Assembly (NCBI GenBank): GCA_032139905.1
Contig: JAQJDB010000007.1
Coordinates: 930,001-994,000 of the forward strand
Direction: 5' to 3'
Origin: Nitrospira sp. MA-1
GTDB lineage: Bacteria; Nitrospirota; Nitrospiria; Nitrospirales; UBA8639
Length of the DNA stretch: 64,000 bases
Program-made: the position numbers and the translations under genes
Shown: positions 16,859 to 24,457 of the stretch, piece after piece
How positions within the stretch are numbered: position 1 is the stretch's first letter
How the letters are laid out: each line of letters starts with the position of its first letter
Notes under the pieces: generated by a model
Seen by the model: only the letters and a program-made list of their open reading frames with translations
The model's database searches: none
What the model was told of the DNA's origin: nothing

Positions 16859-17713
16859 TTATTCACACTTCGTGACCCAGACGCCGACATGAAGAGTTGA
16901 ACCTGGAGGGCCAACGAACGATCCCTCGATGGGCGGAACGGATTCGGGCAATCTTGCGACGGCCACGGCAATATGATCGGTTCCGGCCATGGTTCCACCA
17001 GTGGGATCAAACCCCTTCCACCCAGCCCCTGGCAGGTAGACCTCGGCCCAGGCATGGGTGGCGCCATAATCGGTTGCTGATGGTGGTGCGTGGAGATACC
17101 CGCTGACAAAGCGCGCAGCGAGACCTAAGCACCGCGCCGCTTCCATAAAGAGCAAGGCAAAGTCCCGGCATGAGCCGGTGCCGTATTCCAGTGTCTGCCC
17201 CACCGTTTGAACGCCAGGTTCTTCCCGTACTCGATAGGATAGGGTTTGGTTGATGTGGGTGCCAAGGCGCTGCAGGAGCGTGTACGTCTGAATCGGTTCT
17301 TCCGGTTTCCAAAAGTTCGCCATCCATTCAGTCAGTCGATCTTTGGTGTTTTGCTCGGGATATGCCATGTAGGGCAGCAGCATGATCCGGTCATCGGGTT
17401 GATAGGTAAACGGGTAAGCGACAGCGTAGTCGGCGACGAGAAAGTCGAGTGGAGCCTCATTGAATTGCTGGATCATGACTTCGCTCTCAACCACAAGTTG
17501 ATTAGCAGGACTATCGAAGGTGGCAGTGGCCACCGAATTGCCTTCTACATCCCGATGCCAGAGCAGGGTCGCAGGCGGTGTGAGCTTCAAATTTAACGAC
17601 TCAATGTGCAGGTCATAGTCTTCTCTCGGACGCAAACGCAAATGATGCGGTCCAAGTGTCACCGCACCCGAAAAATTATAATACGTCCGATGAAGAATTT
17701 TATAGCGCTGCAT
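16859..17713 (-). CDS. Transglutaminase-like cysteine peptidase family protein
   Basis: 284 residues. The N-terminal bacterial transglutaminase-associated domain (YKILHRTYYNFSGAVTLGPH, then LRLRPREDYDL) is followed by a transglutaminase-like core with Cys in YGTGSCRDFALLFMEAAR, His in GATHAWAEVYLPG and Asp in GFDPTGG, a complete catalytic triad. There is no signal peptide, as is usual for this cytoplasmic group. Such proteins are often encoded beside circularly permuted ATP-grasp and alpha-E genes, which are absent here. The in vivo substrate is unknown. Confidence 0.92.
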   Translation of the reverse strand: MQRYKILHRTYYNFSGAVTLGPHHLRLRPREDYDLHIESLNLKLTPPATLLWHRDVEGNSVATATFDSPANQLVVESEVMIQQFNEAPLDFLVADYAVAYPFTYQPDDRIMLLPYMAYPEQNTKDRLTEWMANFWKPEEPIQTYTLLQRLGTHINQTLSYRVREEPGVQTVGQTLEYGTGSCRDFALLFMEAARCLGLAARFVSGYLHAPPSATDYGATHAWAEVYLPGAGWKGFDPTGGTMAGTDHIAVAVARLPESVPPIEGSFVGPPGSTLHVGVWVTKCE

Positions 17714-17870
17714 CCGGCATCCTATTCTGCAATGTCAGCGGCATCAAATATTTTGTTGAACATGATGATTTAAAAACGACAGAAATTGTTGACCTGCAGA
17801 GGGTTGCAATTAGGAGTTTCCACGCGAAACTTTGTCTGAACTAATTAGAAGGTCATTGGTTTGTTTTAAT

Positions 17871-20018
17871 TTAAGGACAAGGATCTGGGCGTTTAATCCC
17901 CACGGGCAATTTTGTTTTTTTATCGACACAGGCTTCGTCAATTTGTTCTTGCGTTAGCTCAAGGGTCTCACTTAAATCGACATCAAAAAGTTTTGTTTTT
18001 GAAAATGCAACGCCCTTTAAATTGGCCTTATCAAAACTCACGCTCCGAAGGGTGGCATTTGAAAAATTAGCACTTCCTTCCACCGGATCAAAGAAGCCAA
18101 AGTTTGGAAAGTTTTTCGGATCTTTGAACCTTGGATATCCACCTGAAAAGTTAGCTTCATCAAAATTAACCAAAACAAGAGTTGTAGATTGGAAGTTGGC
18201 TCCTGCCAAATATGATTCTGCCATTTTGGTATTTATTATCAATGCCTTTTCTAAATTAGTTCCTCGTAGGTCGGTTTTTTTGTAATTTCCACCCATCAGA
18301 ATCGCATGCGTAAGGTTTGCCCCCGTTAATTTTCCTTCTTCAAGATTAATGTTTAGAAAGGCTCTAGTTAAATTTGCCCTTTCAAAATCAGATTTCCTCA
18401 GATCGACGCCAAATAAATAAGCATAACTTAAATTTGTAGCTGCAAAATTAGAATTTACCCAAAATACTCCTTCTGCTCGGGCGAAACGAAGATTTTTTCC
18501 GCCCAAGTAAGTGCCCTTAACTTTTGATATTTCATTTATTTCATTATTCCAATTGTCTGGTATTTTTGAAAGTTCTTCATTGTGGAATTCTGCGTAGGTT
18601 CTGAGGCCAAGCTTTTGGGAAATTTTTAAGACGGCATTACTAATGCTGGTAAGCCAGAGCAGGTTTTCAGGAATATCAAGAGTAACTCGACTTTCTTGGC
18701 GTGCTTTATATTCCTCGGGTTCCAAAACAATAACCGGCCAGGGTTGGGTTCGAGTTATCCCTAAAGTAGCTAAACCAACTTGGTCCGTGAGAACAAAAAT
18801 GCTAATTCCTAAAATCCAACTTATGATGAGAATCTTAGGGCTGTTTTGAGTTTTGCTAAGTGTTAAACCAGCTAAAGAAAAAAAATAACTCCCAAATCCC
18901 AGGGCAATAGAGAATATTGCCGCCAAAACAGACATGAAAATCCCGTCATGCGTTGGTATGACTCGGACCCAAAAAAGACTAAGAATAAAAGGGGTCAGGC
19001 ACCATGCAAGTAAAAAAGAAGCAATAAATTGCAAAACAAACAAATCCGGGAGATTTGTCTGCAATCGAGGGATATAGGCGCGAATGAAGCCACTAAGCAG
19101 CCATGGGAAAACCTTCTGATCCAAGGGCTTTCCATCCGGGAAGATGGCTGGTAGAAGTGCCATTTCTTCCCATAGGCGTTGTAAATATAAATGAAACCAA
19201 ATGTAGATACCTAGCAAAATGAGGGGTGCCACGTAGAAGAATGGTGTAATGGGAATTGCAGTTTGAATTATGGGTAAATTGTAATATTTTGAATTTAAAA
19301 ATAATTGGGAATCCGTAGTGGTGGCGACAGTTAACCACGAATACAAACAACCCACCAACATTAAAATAAAAAGTTTTCCAGACTTTTTAGAGAGTTCTTC
19401 AATTCGAGTTAGGCCTTCAAATTTCCTAATGTCTTCGGGGATTTTGGCGCCGGAAACATTGGTCCCAGCTAATTGGCTACCAAGAAGCCCAGTAACTTTT
19501 TCAAAATTGGAGTCCTGGAAATTAGATTCATTAAGCTTTGCTCTTAGCAAAGAGGCTTCTTCAAAATTACTCTGGGAAAACTCCGAATTCCTTAGATCGC
19601 TTCCGTCAAGCTTTGCCTTTTTAAAACGGCATTTCTCAAAAGTGGAATTGCCAAGGTTTGCGTCAAGTATGAACGAATTATCGAAAGAACAGTCATAACA
19701 TTTTGCCTTCACAAGGGTTGATTTATTTAAATTGGCACTTTCAAAAATCACTCTTTTGAGATCTGCCTCAATCAGTTTGACGCTCTCAAGATAACTGCCA
19801 GTGAAGTTGACATTTTCTATAAATGCCTTGGAAAGATTTTTCCCGTACAAAGAAAAAGAAATTTCATTTAGGTGAGTTTTTGTGAGGTCAAGGTTTTCTA
19901 AGGTGGCTCGAATTCCCTCGTGTCCATTTGAATGTAGCCATTTCTCATGCTCAATGCATAGGGCCTCCATCTCTTCTTTTGAAGGTGTTTGATAGCCTGT
20001 GTAAAAATCAGCCTCCAT
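17871..20018 (-). CDS. Pentapeptide-repeat membrane protein
   Basis: 715 residues. A block of A(D/N)LxX pentapeptide repeats at about residues 45-195 is followed by some five membrane segments (about 215-410) and a second repeat block (about 505-690). Pentapeptide repeats fold as a right-handed quadrilateral beta-helix; here two helices would flank a membrane domain on the same or opposite sides. The gene is strikingly AT-rich beside yaiI and the transglutaminase gene, with many AAA and TTT codons, suggesting transfer. The ribosome-binding site is weak (AAAGAA). Function unknown; no gyrase-protection features can be claimed. Confidence 0.85.
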   Translation of the reverse strand: MEADFYTGYQTPSKEEMEALCIEHEKWLHSNGHEGIRATLENLDLTKTHLNEISFSLYGKNLSKAFIENVNFTGSYLESVKLIEADLKRVIFESANLNKSTLVKAKCYDCSFDNSFILDANLGNSTFEKCRFKKAKLDGSDLRNSEFSQSNFEEASLLRAKLNESNFQDSNFEKVTGLLGSQLAGTNVSGAKIPEDIRKFEGLTRIEELSKKSGKLFILMLVGCLYSWLTVATTTDSQLFLNSKYYNLPIIQTAIPITPFFYVAPLILLGIYIWFHLYLQRLWEEMALLPAIFPDGKPLDQKVFPWLLSGFIRAYIPRLQTNLPDLFVLQFIASFLLAWCLTPFILSLFWVRVIPTHDGIFMSVLAAIFSIALGFGSYFFSLAGLTLSKTQNSPKILIISWILGISIFVLTDQVGLATLGITRTQPWPVIVLEPEEYKARQESRVTLDIPENLLWLTSISNAVLKISQKLGLRTYAEFHNEELSKIPDNWNNEINEISKVKGTYLGGKNLRFARAEGVFWVNSNFAATNLSYAYLFGVDLRKSDFERANLTRAFLNINLEEGKLTGANLTHAILMGGNYKKTDLRGTNLEKALIINTKMAESYLAGANFQSTTLVLVNFDEANFSGGYPRFKDPKNFPNFGFFDPVEGSANFSNATLRSVSFDKANLKGVAFSKTKLFDVDLSETLELTQEQIDEACVDKKTKLPVGIKRPDPCP

Positions 20019-20176
20019 TTAAAAATTCTTTTTCTTTATACGATTCTTTTTGTTCATGATTCGAAGTGTGAGCCTAAGTTAGGTAGGATAGTGGGTATTG
20101 CCGGATCTGGCGAGTTTCTCATGCTCATACTTTTTCCCTAATGTTTCCAATCAGGACTTGGAGTGCATTAGGAATT

Positions 20177-20202
20177 GTGGGCTTCGCATAGGCGAAGCCC
20201 AC
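20177..20202. terminator. Strong hairpin between two minus-strand genes
   Basis: GTGGGCTTCGC at 20177-20187 pairs perfectly with GCGAAGCCCAC at 20192-20202 around a four-base loop. It starts 27 bases past the stop of the small basic protein gene on the minus strand. No T-run follows on either strand, so it is a stabilising or bidirectional hairpin rather than a textbook terminator. Confidence 0.5.
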
Positions 20203-20228
20203 GACTTCCCTCAAAGGAATCGTTTCAG

Positions 20229-20315
20229 CTATTTCTTCTTATCTTTTTTCTTCTGTTGATCGGCTTTTTGTTTTTGAGCTTTGTCTTTATCCTTTTTTCC
20301 GCCTTTGTCTCCCAT
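20229..20315 (-). CDS. Tiny lysine-rich protein, 28 residues
   Basis: Read on the minus strand: MGDKGGKKDKDKAQKQKADQ followed by QKKKDKKK and TAG. A perfect AGGAGGT lies seven bases before the ATG, the best ribosome-binding site in this part of the window. Half of the residues are lysine and there is no hydrophobic residue after the start apart from alanines, so it cannot fold as a globule; it may bind nucleic acid or ribosomes. Similar tiny MGDKGGKK-type proteins are known in other bacteria as uncharacterised. The strong hairpin downstream supports a separate transcript. Confidence 0.75.
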   Translation of the reverse strand: MGDKGGKKDKDKAQKQKADQQKKKDKKK

Positions 20316-20422
20316 GGTGTACCTCCTTTCTCTTTTAGATTGTCCGTCTTTCCGTGAAGTGTGGGCTGAACTGTTCCGATTCTCTGAGTGCCGATTTTTG
20401 TTATCCTCAGGATCAGCGATTT

Positions 20423-20486
20423 AGCTTACCATGATCCAGGGATAATAGAACCGGTTAGATGCCCATTCAATCCATCGACTGGCTTG
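20423..20486 (+). repeat. Left copy of imperfect direct repeat
   Basis: 20423-20452 matches 22061-22090 at 27 of 30 bases (core agcttaccatgatccag, then ataatagaa). 20474-20486 matches 22140-22152 exactly over 13 bases (atcgactggcttg). About 28 more bases separate the two blocks in the right copy. The pair flanks the trypsin/FGE-like gene. Confidence 0.7.
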
Positions 20487-20532
20487 CCGGTTTTTAGGCC
20501 ATCCTTTCTTCCGTCATGCCCCTTATCTTTTT

Positions 20533-21879
20533 TCATGGGGGCGTATCCGGGTTTTGAGCGCAGCGGAAACCAAGACCTACATCCGTGTGGGTTGGTGAAG
20601 CAGAAGAGCGCAATGCCACCCTCAAATATTCGTCCGTCGCGTTCCATGCTCCACCTCGTAGAACTTTTGGGGAACCCGCGACGGTCTTATCCGCATCACG
20701 GTCTGGATTCCGCAATTCATTCCAGCTATCTGCCGTCCACTCACTCACATTTCCGGCAAAGTCGTACCCTCCATAGGGACTTCTATCCTTTTCGAATGTC
20801 CCGACCGGAGAAAGTTTTGACACGTCAAAGTCACCAAATTTGGCGAAATTCGTGTATTGGCTCGTCGGAGGTTCATTGCCCCATGGATACATGCGTCCGT
20901 CTGTGCCTCGTGCGCTTTTCTCCCATTCATCTTCGGTCGGTAATCTCTTCTTGGCCCAATGGCAGTAGGCTTTGGCCTCCGGCCATGTCACACCGACGAC
21001 AGGACGATTGGCATCCTGAGGCATCTTGATGTGATCCCAGTATTCCGGCGCGGTCCGACCGGTGACTTGGAGAAATTTCCCATACCGTTCAATGGTGACC
21101 TCATACTTGTCGATGAAGAATTCTTCGACATAGATGGTATATCGACTCCCTTCGGTCATGTCCCCCGTTCCTGAGCGTGATTCTATATTCGTTTCAAACT
21201 GTCCTGCAGGGATCCGTACCATCGGTGCACCGTCTTTGCCTGAAATCTCCAGGGAAAACGAGTCGTCTCCCGATGGCTCCACATGCCATCCTTTCAACGC
21301 GATGGACAAGATCGGTGTGGGTACCGCATACCCCAGGCGTCCCTGAGCGTCTGTCACGACACCGATCACTTTGCCATCAAGCAGAAGGGGGCCGCCCGAA
21401 TGACCTTCCTCCACTAACGCCTGAAACATCAGGTGTGGTCCTTTTCTCCCGCTGATATTTCCGGTTGAGACGGTCCAGGGAGCGAGATTCGGTGGAAATC
21501 CGATGAAGGTAATGGTTTCTCCCCCGGATGCCTGGGTGGTCTGATCAAGCGGAAGAGCCACGAGTCCACCAGGAAGGGGTTCGGAAACACGCAATGTGGC
21601 CAACCCATTCTCATTTGTGCCATCGATGCCTAACACCTGTGAGGCAAACGATTGATGAGGAAGAGGAAAGAACCACACCTGTGGCGTGCTATCTCCAAAA
21701 ATCACATGTGCGGCAGTCACGATGTAGGCGGCGTCCTTGTCGAGCCTCACGATAAATCCCGTCCCGACACTTGGTTGCCCATTTACCAGTGCAGTAATTT
21801 TGACGACGCCCCTTTTGAACTCTTCAATCTCCGTGGCGTAAACAAGACCGGGAAAGAGCAGGAAGATAAAGAGGGCCAT
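20533..21879 (-). CDS. Secreted trypsin-like/FGE-sulfatase-domain fusion, probably not catalytic
   Basis: 448 residues from the ATG at 21879, chosen because a signal peptide (MALFIFLLFPGLVYA) starts there. A TTG at 22011 would add 44 residues; neither start has a ribosome-binding site. Residues about 20-205 are trypsin-like: VTAAHV keeps His and EEGHSGGPLL keeps Ser, but the catalytic Asp motif DLAxL reads GLATL. Residues about 225-440 are a formylglycine-generating-enzyme-type domain (RLPTEDEWEKSARG, MYPWGNE, GNVSEWTADSW, LRGGAW, GLGFRCA). After GGAW it reads NATDEYL, so both copper-binding cysteines of true FGE are absent. Likely a binding protein. Confidence 0.83.
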   Translation of the reverse strand: MALFIFLLFPGLVYATEIEEFKRGVVKITALVNGQPSVGTGFIVRLDKDAAYIVTAAHVIFGDSTPQVWFFPLPHQSFASQVLGIDGTNENGLATLRVSEPLPGGLVALPLDQTTQASGGETITFIGFPPNLAPWTVSTGNISGRKGPHLMFQALVEEGHSGGPLLLDGKVIGVVTDAQGRLGYAVPTPILSIALKGWHVEPSGDDSFSLEISGKDGAPMVRIPAGQFETNIESRSGTGDMTEGSRYTIYVEEFFIDKYEVTIERYGKFLQVTGRTAPEYWDHIKMPQDANRPVVGVTWPEAKAYCHWAKKRLPTEDEWEKSARGTDGRMYPWGNEPPTSQYTNFAKFGDFDVSKLSPVGTFEKDRSPYGGYDFAGNVSEWTADSWNELRNPDRDADKTVAGSPKVLRGGAWNATDEYLRVALRSSASPTHTDVGLGFRCAQNPDTPP

Positions 21880-22060
21880 GATGCGGGGGATAAAAGGTAC
21901 CCGTATCCATGAATGGCCCCGCACCCTATTGGAGGATGTCAGTGTTCGGTGCTTCTCGTCTGTTCTGATTGTTTGGACAACCTTTGGGTTCACCGAATAT
22001 TTTCTCTCCAATCGGGAGTGTTTCGGCTACCTGCCCTCTTTTTTTCTTTGGCCGCAACTC

Positions 22061-22152
22061 AGCTTACCATGATCCAGAAATAATAGAATCATTTTGGTGC
22101 CCGTCTGTATTGTGAACCGTTTAGACTCGGTCACGCTCTATCGACTGGCTTG
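22061..22152 (+). repeat. Right copy of imperfect direct repeat
   Basis: Partner of 20423-20486. Its last part (22131-22152) is also the very end of the decayed MFS gene fragment on the minus strand, so the repeat unit seems to be an MFS 3' end plus its downstream flank. Confidence 0.7.
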
Positions 22153-22280
22153 GGGAGATTGAGCCCATGTCCTGGTTGAATGAAGACCCAACATAGTCCA
22201 CCGAGAAATGCAACGCCGGCGGTGATGCCGAGGGTTTACGGGTCAGCCGACAGAAAAGATCTACAATGAAATTGATGTTG
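22131..22280 (-). pseudogene. Decayed 3' end of an MFS transporter gene
   Basis: Read on the minus strand, after an in-frame TAA: TLGITAGVAFLGGLCWVFIQ then PGHGLNLPKPVDRA and TGA at 22131. The intact MFS protein encoded at 22922-24415 ends SLGIAALIALLGGLCWIRIR PGMGIRS, a clear match. DNA similarity continues upstream to about 22280 through an insertion or deletion. The fragment lies in the same orientation as the intact gene and is separated from it by the DUF2442/DUF4160 pair. It cannot be expressed as a transporter. Confidence 0.8.
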
Positions 22281-22309
22281 GAGGATAGGGATGGGTTGAA
22301 TCGCAAGGG

Positions 22310-22567
22310 TTAGACGGAATGTTTGACAGGTCGTGCGGGAAGGCCTTCGAGCATTCCGATAGCGCTAATGTCTTCATCAACATCAGGCCAGTGCACTCCA
22401 TGGCCATTTCCAATAATTTGGAAGTTCTTGCGTTGTGCAGGAGTGGCATTGGTTAACCGCCACGACCATACCAAGGGCACACTGATCATTCGTCCGTCAG
22501 TTAACTGCGCGGTGATGGTCTCATCCGAGATCTCTATCGTGGATATTCTGGGTTCATTCGTGACCAC
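22310..22567 (-). CDS. DUF2442 protein
   Basis: 85 residues: ISTIEISDETITAQLTDGRM, then ISVPLVWSWRLTNATPAQRK, GHGVHWPDVDEDISAIGML, a very close fit to DUF2442, whose members are almost always encoded beside DUF4160 proteins. Its start overlaps the end of the DUF4160 gene by 14 bases. The pair is thought of as toxin-antitoxin-like because of size, linkage and scattered occurrence; no activity is established. Confidence 0.92.
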   Translation of the reverse strand: MVTNEPRISTIEISDETITAQLTDGRMISVPLVWSWRLTNATPAQRKNFQIIGNGHGVHWPDVDEDISAIGMLEGLPARPVKHSV

Positions 22568-22796
22568 AATGTTCCTCCCAGGCTTCGATTATTTTGTCTC
22601 TCTGGTCGAGCAGGATTTTTCGGATTCGATTTAACTCATGTGGCGCAAATCCATCATTACCTGCCAAGGAAATTGGTTCTAGCCAAAATTTGCAGATATG
22701 GCGCTCTCGTTGGACGTGAACATGTTTGGGTTCATTGCAGTCAAAACTATAAAAGAAAAATCGGTAAGGTCCTTCAATCCCTCGAACAGTTGGCAC
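22554..22796 (-). CDS. DUF4160 protein
   Basis: 80 residues: RGIEGPYRFFFYSFDCNEPK then HVHVQRERHICKFWLEPISL, ending with a helix LNRIRKILLDQRDKIIEAWE. This matches DUF4160, a small family with a conserved E-x-x-H-x-H-V motif that could bind a metal or nucleic acid. It is first in a two-gene overlapping operon with DUF2442. The pair sits between an intact MFS gene and a broken copy of that gene's 3' end, so it looks inserted. Confidence 0.92.
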   Translation of the reverse strand: MPTVRGIEGPYRFFFYSFDCNEPKHVHVQRERHICKFWLEPISLAGNDGFAPHELNRIRKILLDQRDKIIEAWEEHCGHE

Positions 22797-22921
22797 GATA
22801 CTTTCCAGTTTTCCTTATGGAACTGTTGTTGACTGACAGTATACGAAAAAACGCAATGAGACTCCAGGTGGCGAGAGAGTTGCTAAGTTGTTATAGCATG
22901 GCACCTGACGTCTGGCTGGTA

Positions 22922-24415
22922 TTAAGATCTTATTCCCATTCCCGGACGAATGCGGATCCAGCACAGTCCACCGAGTAGGGCAATTAAGGCGGCGATGCCG
23001 AGAGAGACCGACCAGCCGAACGTGTCCGCCAGCCATGGCGTCAATGTTGGCGAGAGAGTCCCACCCAGGTTGGCACCGGTGTTCATGAGGCCTGAGAGGG
23101 TGCCGGCGTAGGGTTTGGATAAGTCCGTGGTCGAGGACCAGAACGGGCCGACGGTGAAGTAGAGCCACCCCGCGCCGAGCGAGAGGAAGCCGATTGCGAC
23201 ATAGGGCGCTTCGATGTTGGCGCCGATGATGATGGAGAGCGCGGCCAGAATCATTCCTGCTCCTCCCACCCACGCGCGCCCATGATTGACCCCGTATTGT
23301 TCGGTGAGACGATCCGTGACCCATCCCCCTAATGGGCAGAAGATGGCCATCGCGATGAACGGCGCCGAGGCAAAGAAGGCGCCTTGGAGGATGGCAAACC
23401 CTCTCACGTTGACGAGGTAGAGATAGAACCAGGACATATAGACATAGGCGACATAGCCGAGACAGGTGTAGCTGAGCGTGAGCCACCAGACGGTGGGTGT
23501 GGTGAGGATGGCTTTCCAGGGAACGGTGGTCGTCTTTGATTTGTGAATGGGTGCTGGTTCGCTTTTCCTTCCTGTCCGTGTTGGGGTAGTGGTGTTGGGG
23601 TTGTCCTTCTTCCCACCGGTCCCGTTGCCTTTCGCCTGTGAAGCTGGAGGCCGTCCTTCACGTGTTTCGAATTCGGTGAACACATCATGGACCGTTCCCC
23701 AGGCCTTGCCGGATCGACCTTCCAAGGGAGCAGGAGGGTCGGGTAGCGATTCCGGTCCTTCGATCAGTTCCGCCTCGGCGTTGTTGACATGTGCATGTTG
23801 CCGGGGATGATCGGTTGCATACCAGTACCACAAGAGTGCGATGCCAATGCCCAATCCGCCTGCGACATAGAAGGCCGTTTGCCACCCATAATTGACCATG
23901 ATCCAGGCAGTGATAGGTGGCGTGAGGGCTGAGCCCAGGCCGATCCCTCCAATGGTGATGCCAATGCCTAAGCCCCGTTCATTCGGAGGATGCCAGTTTG
24001 CGACGGCTCGATTGAAATTGGGCAGCGCAGCGGCTTCGCCGATACCGATGAGGAATCGCACGACCATGAGTGAGCCCATAATCCCGATCAGGTTGGCCAG
24101 CGGGAGCGTGGGAGCGACGGCTGTCAGGGCTGTGAAGATCGACCACCAGATGAGGGCGAAGGTCAATACGCGACGTGGTCCCCAGCGATCGCCCAACCAG
24201 CCACCGGGAATTTGAAAGAGGGCGTAGCCAAAGACAAAGGCCGAAAAGATCTGACCCATTTGAAGGTCGGTGAGACCGAGTGCCGGCATCATTTGGCGGG
24301 CGGTGACGGAAATATTCACCCGGTCGATGTAAGTGATAATGCTGATGAGGAGGAGCAGAAGAAGAATTCGCCAGCGGATGCGAGACGGTGGGGGGGGCGA
24401 TGATAGCTGGTGCAT
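22922..24415 (-). CDS. MFS transporter, anion:cation symporter (ACS)-like
   Basis: 497 residues with 12 predicted membrane segments. The first-loop motif GGWLGDRWGPRRVL and the fourth/fifth-helix block GIGEAAALPNFNRAVANWHP with NERGLGIG are typical of ACS-family MFS carriers, which move sugar acids, organic anions or phosphate esters with H+ or Na+. The central cytoplasmic loop (about 210-290) is unusually long and rich in G, T, K and P. The substrate is unknown. Two degraded copies of its 3' end lie to the left at 22131-22280 and, more weakly, 20423-20486. Confidence 0.93.
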   Translation of the reverse strand: MHQLSSPPPPSRIRWRILLLLLLISIITYIDRVNISVTARQMMPALGLTDLQMGQIFSAFVFGYALFQIPGGWLGDRWGPRRVLTFALIWWSIFTALTAVAPTLPLANLIGIMGSLMVVRFLIGIGEAAALPNFNRAVANWHPPNERGLGIGITIGGIGLGSALTPPITAWIMVNYGWQTAFYVAGGLGIGIALLWYWYATDHPRQHAHVNNAEAELIEGPESLPDPPAPLEGRSGKAWGTVHDVFTEFETREGRPPASQAKGNGTGGKKDNPNTTTPTRTGRKSEPAPIHKSKTTTVPWKAILTTPTVWWLTLSYTCLGYVAYVYMSWFYLYLVNVRGFAILQGAFFASAPFIAMAIFCPLGGWVTDRLTEQYGVNHGRAWVGGAGMILAALSIIIGANIEAPYVAIGFLSLGAGWLYFTVGPFWSSTTDLSKPYAGTLSGLMNTGANLGGTLSPTLTPWLADTFGWSVSLGIAALIALLGGLCWIRIRPGMGIRS

Positions 24416-24457
24416 GGGGAAGGTTCAGGGCACTTGCCGGGGGAGCCAACGGGAAGG

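Noticed and set aside
22815-23486. 223-codon minus-strand frame inside the MFS gene
   Set aside because: Shifted frame of the MFS gene; composition rich in Arg, His and Pro with no membrane segments or start signal.
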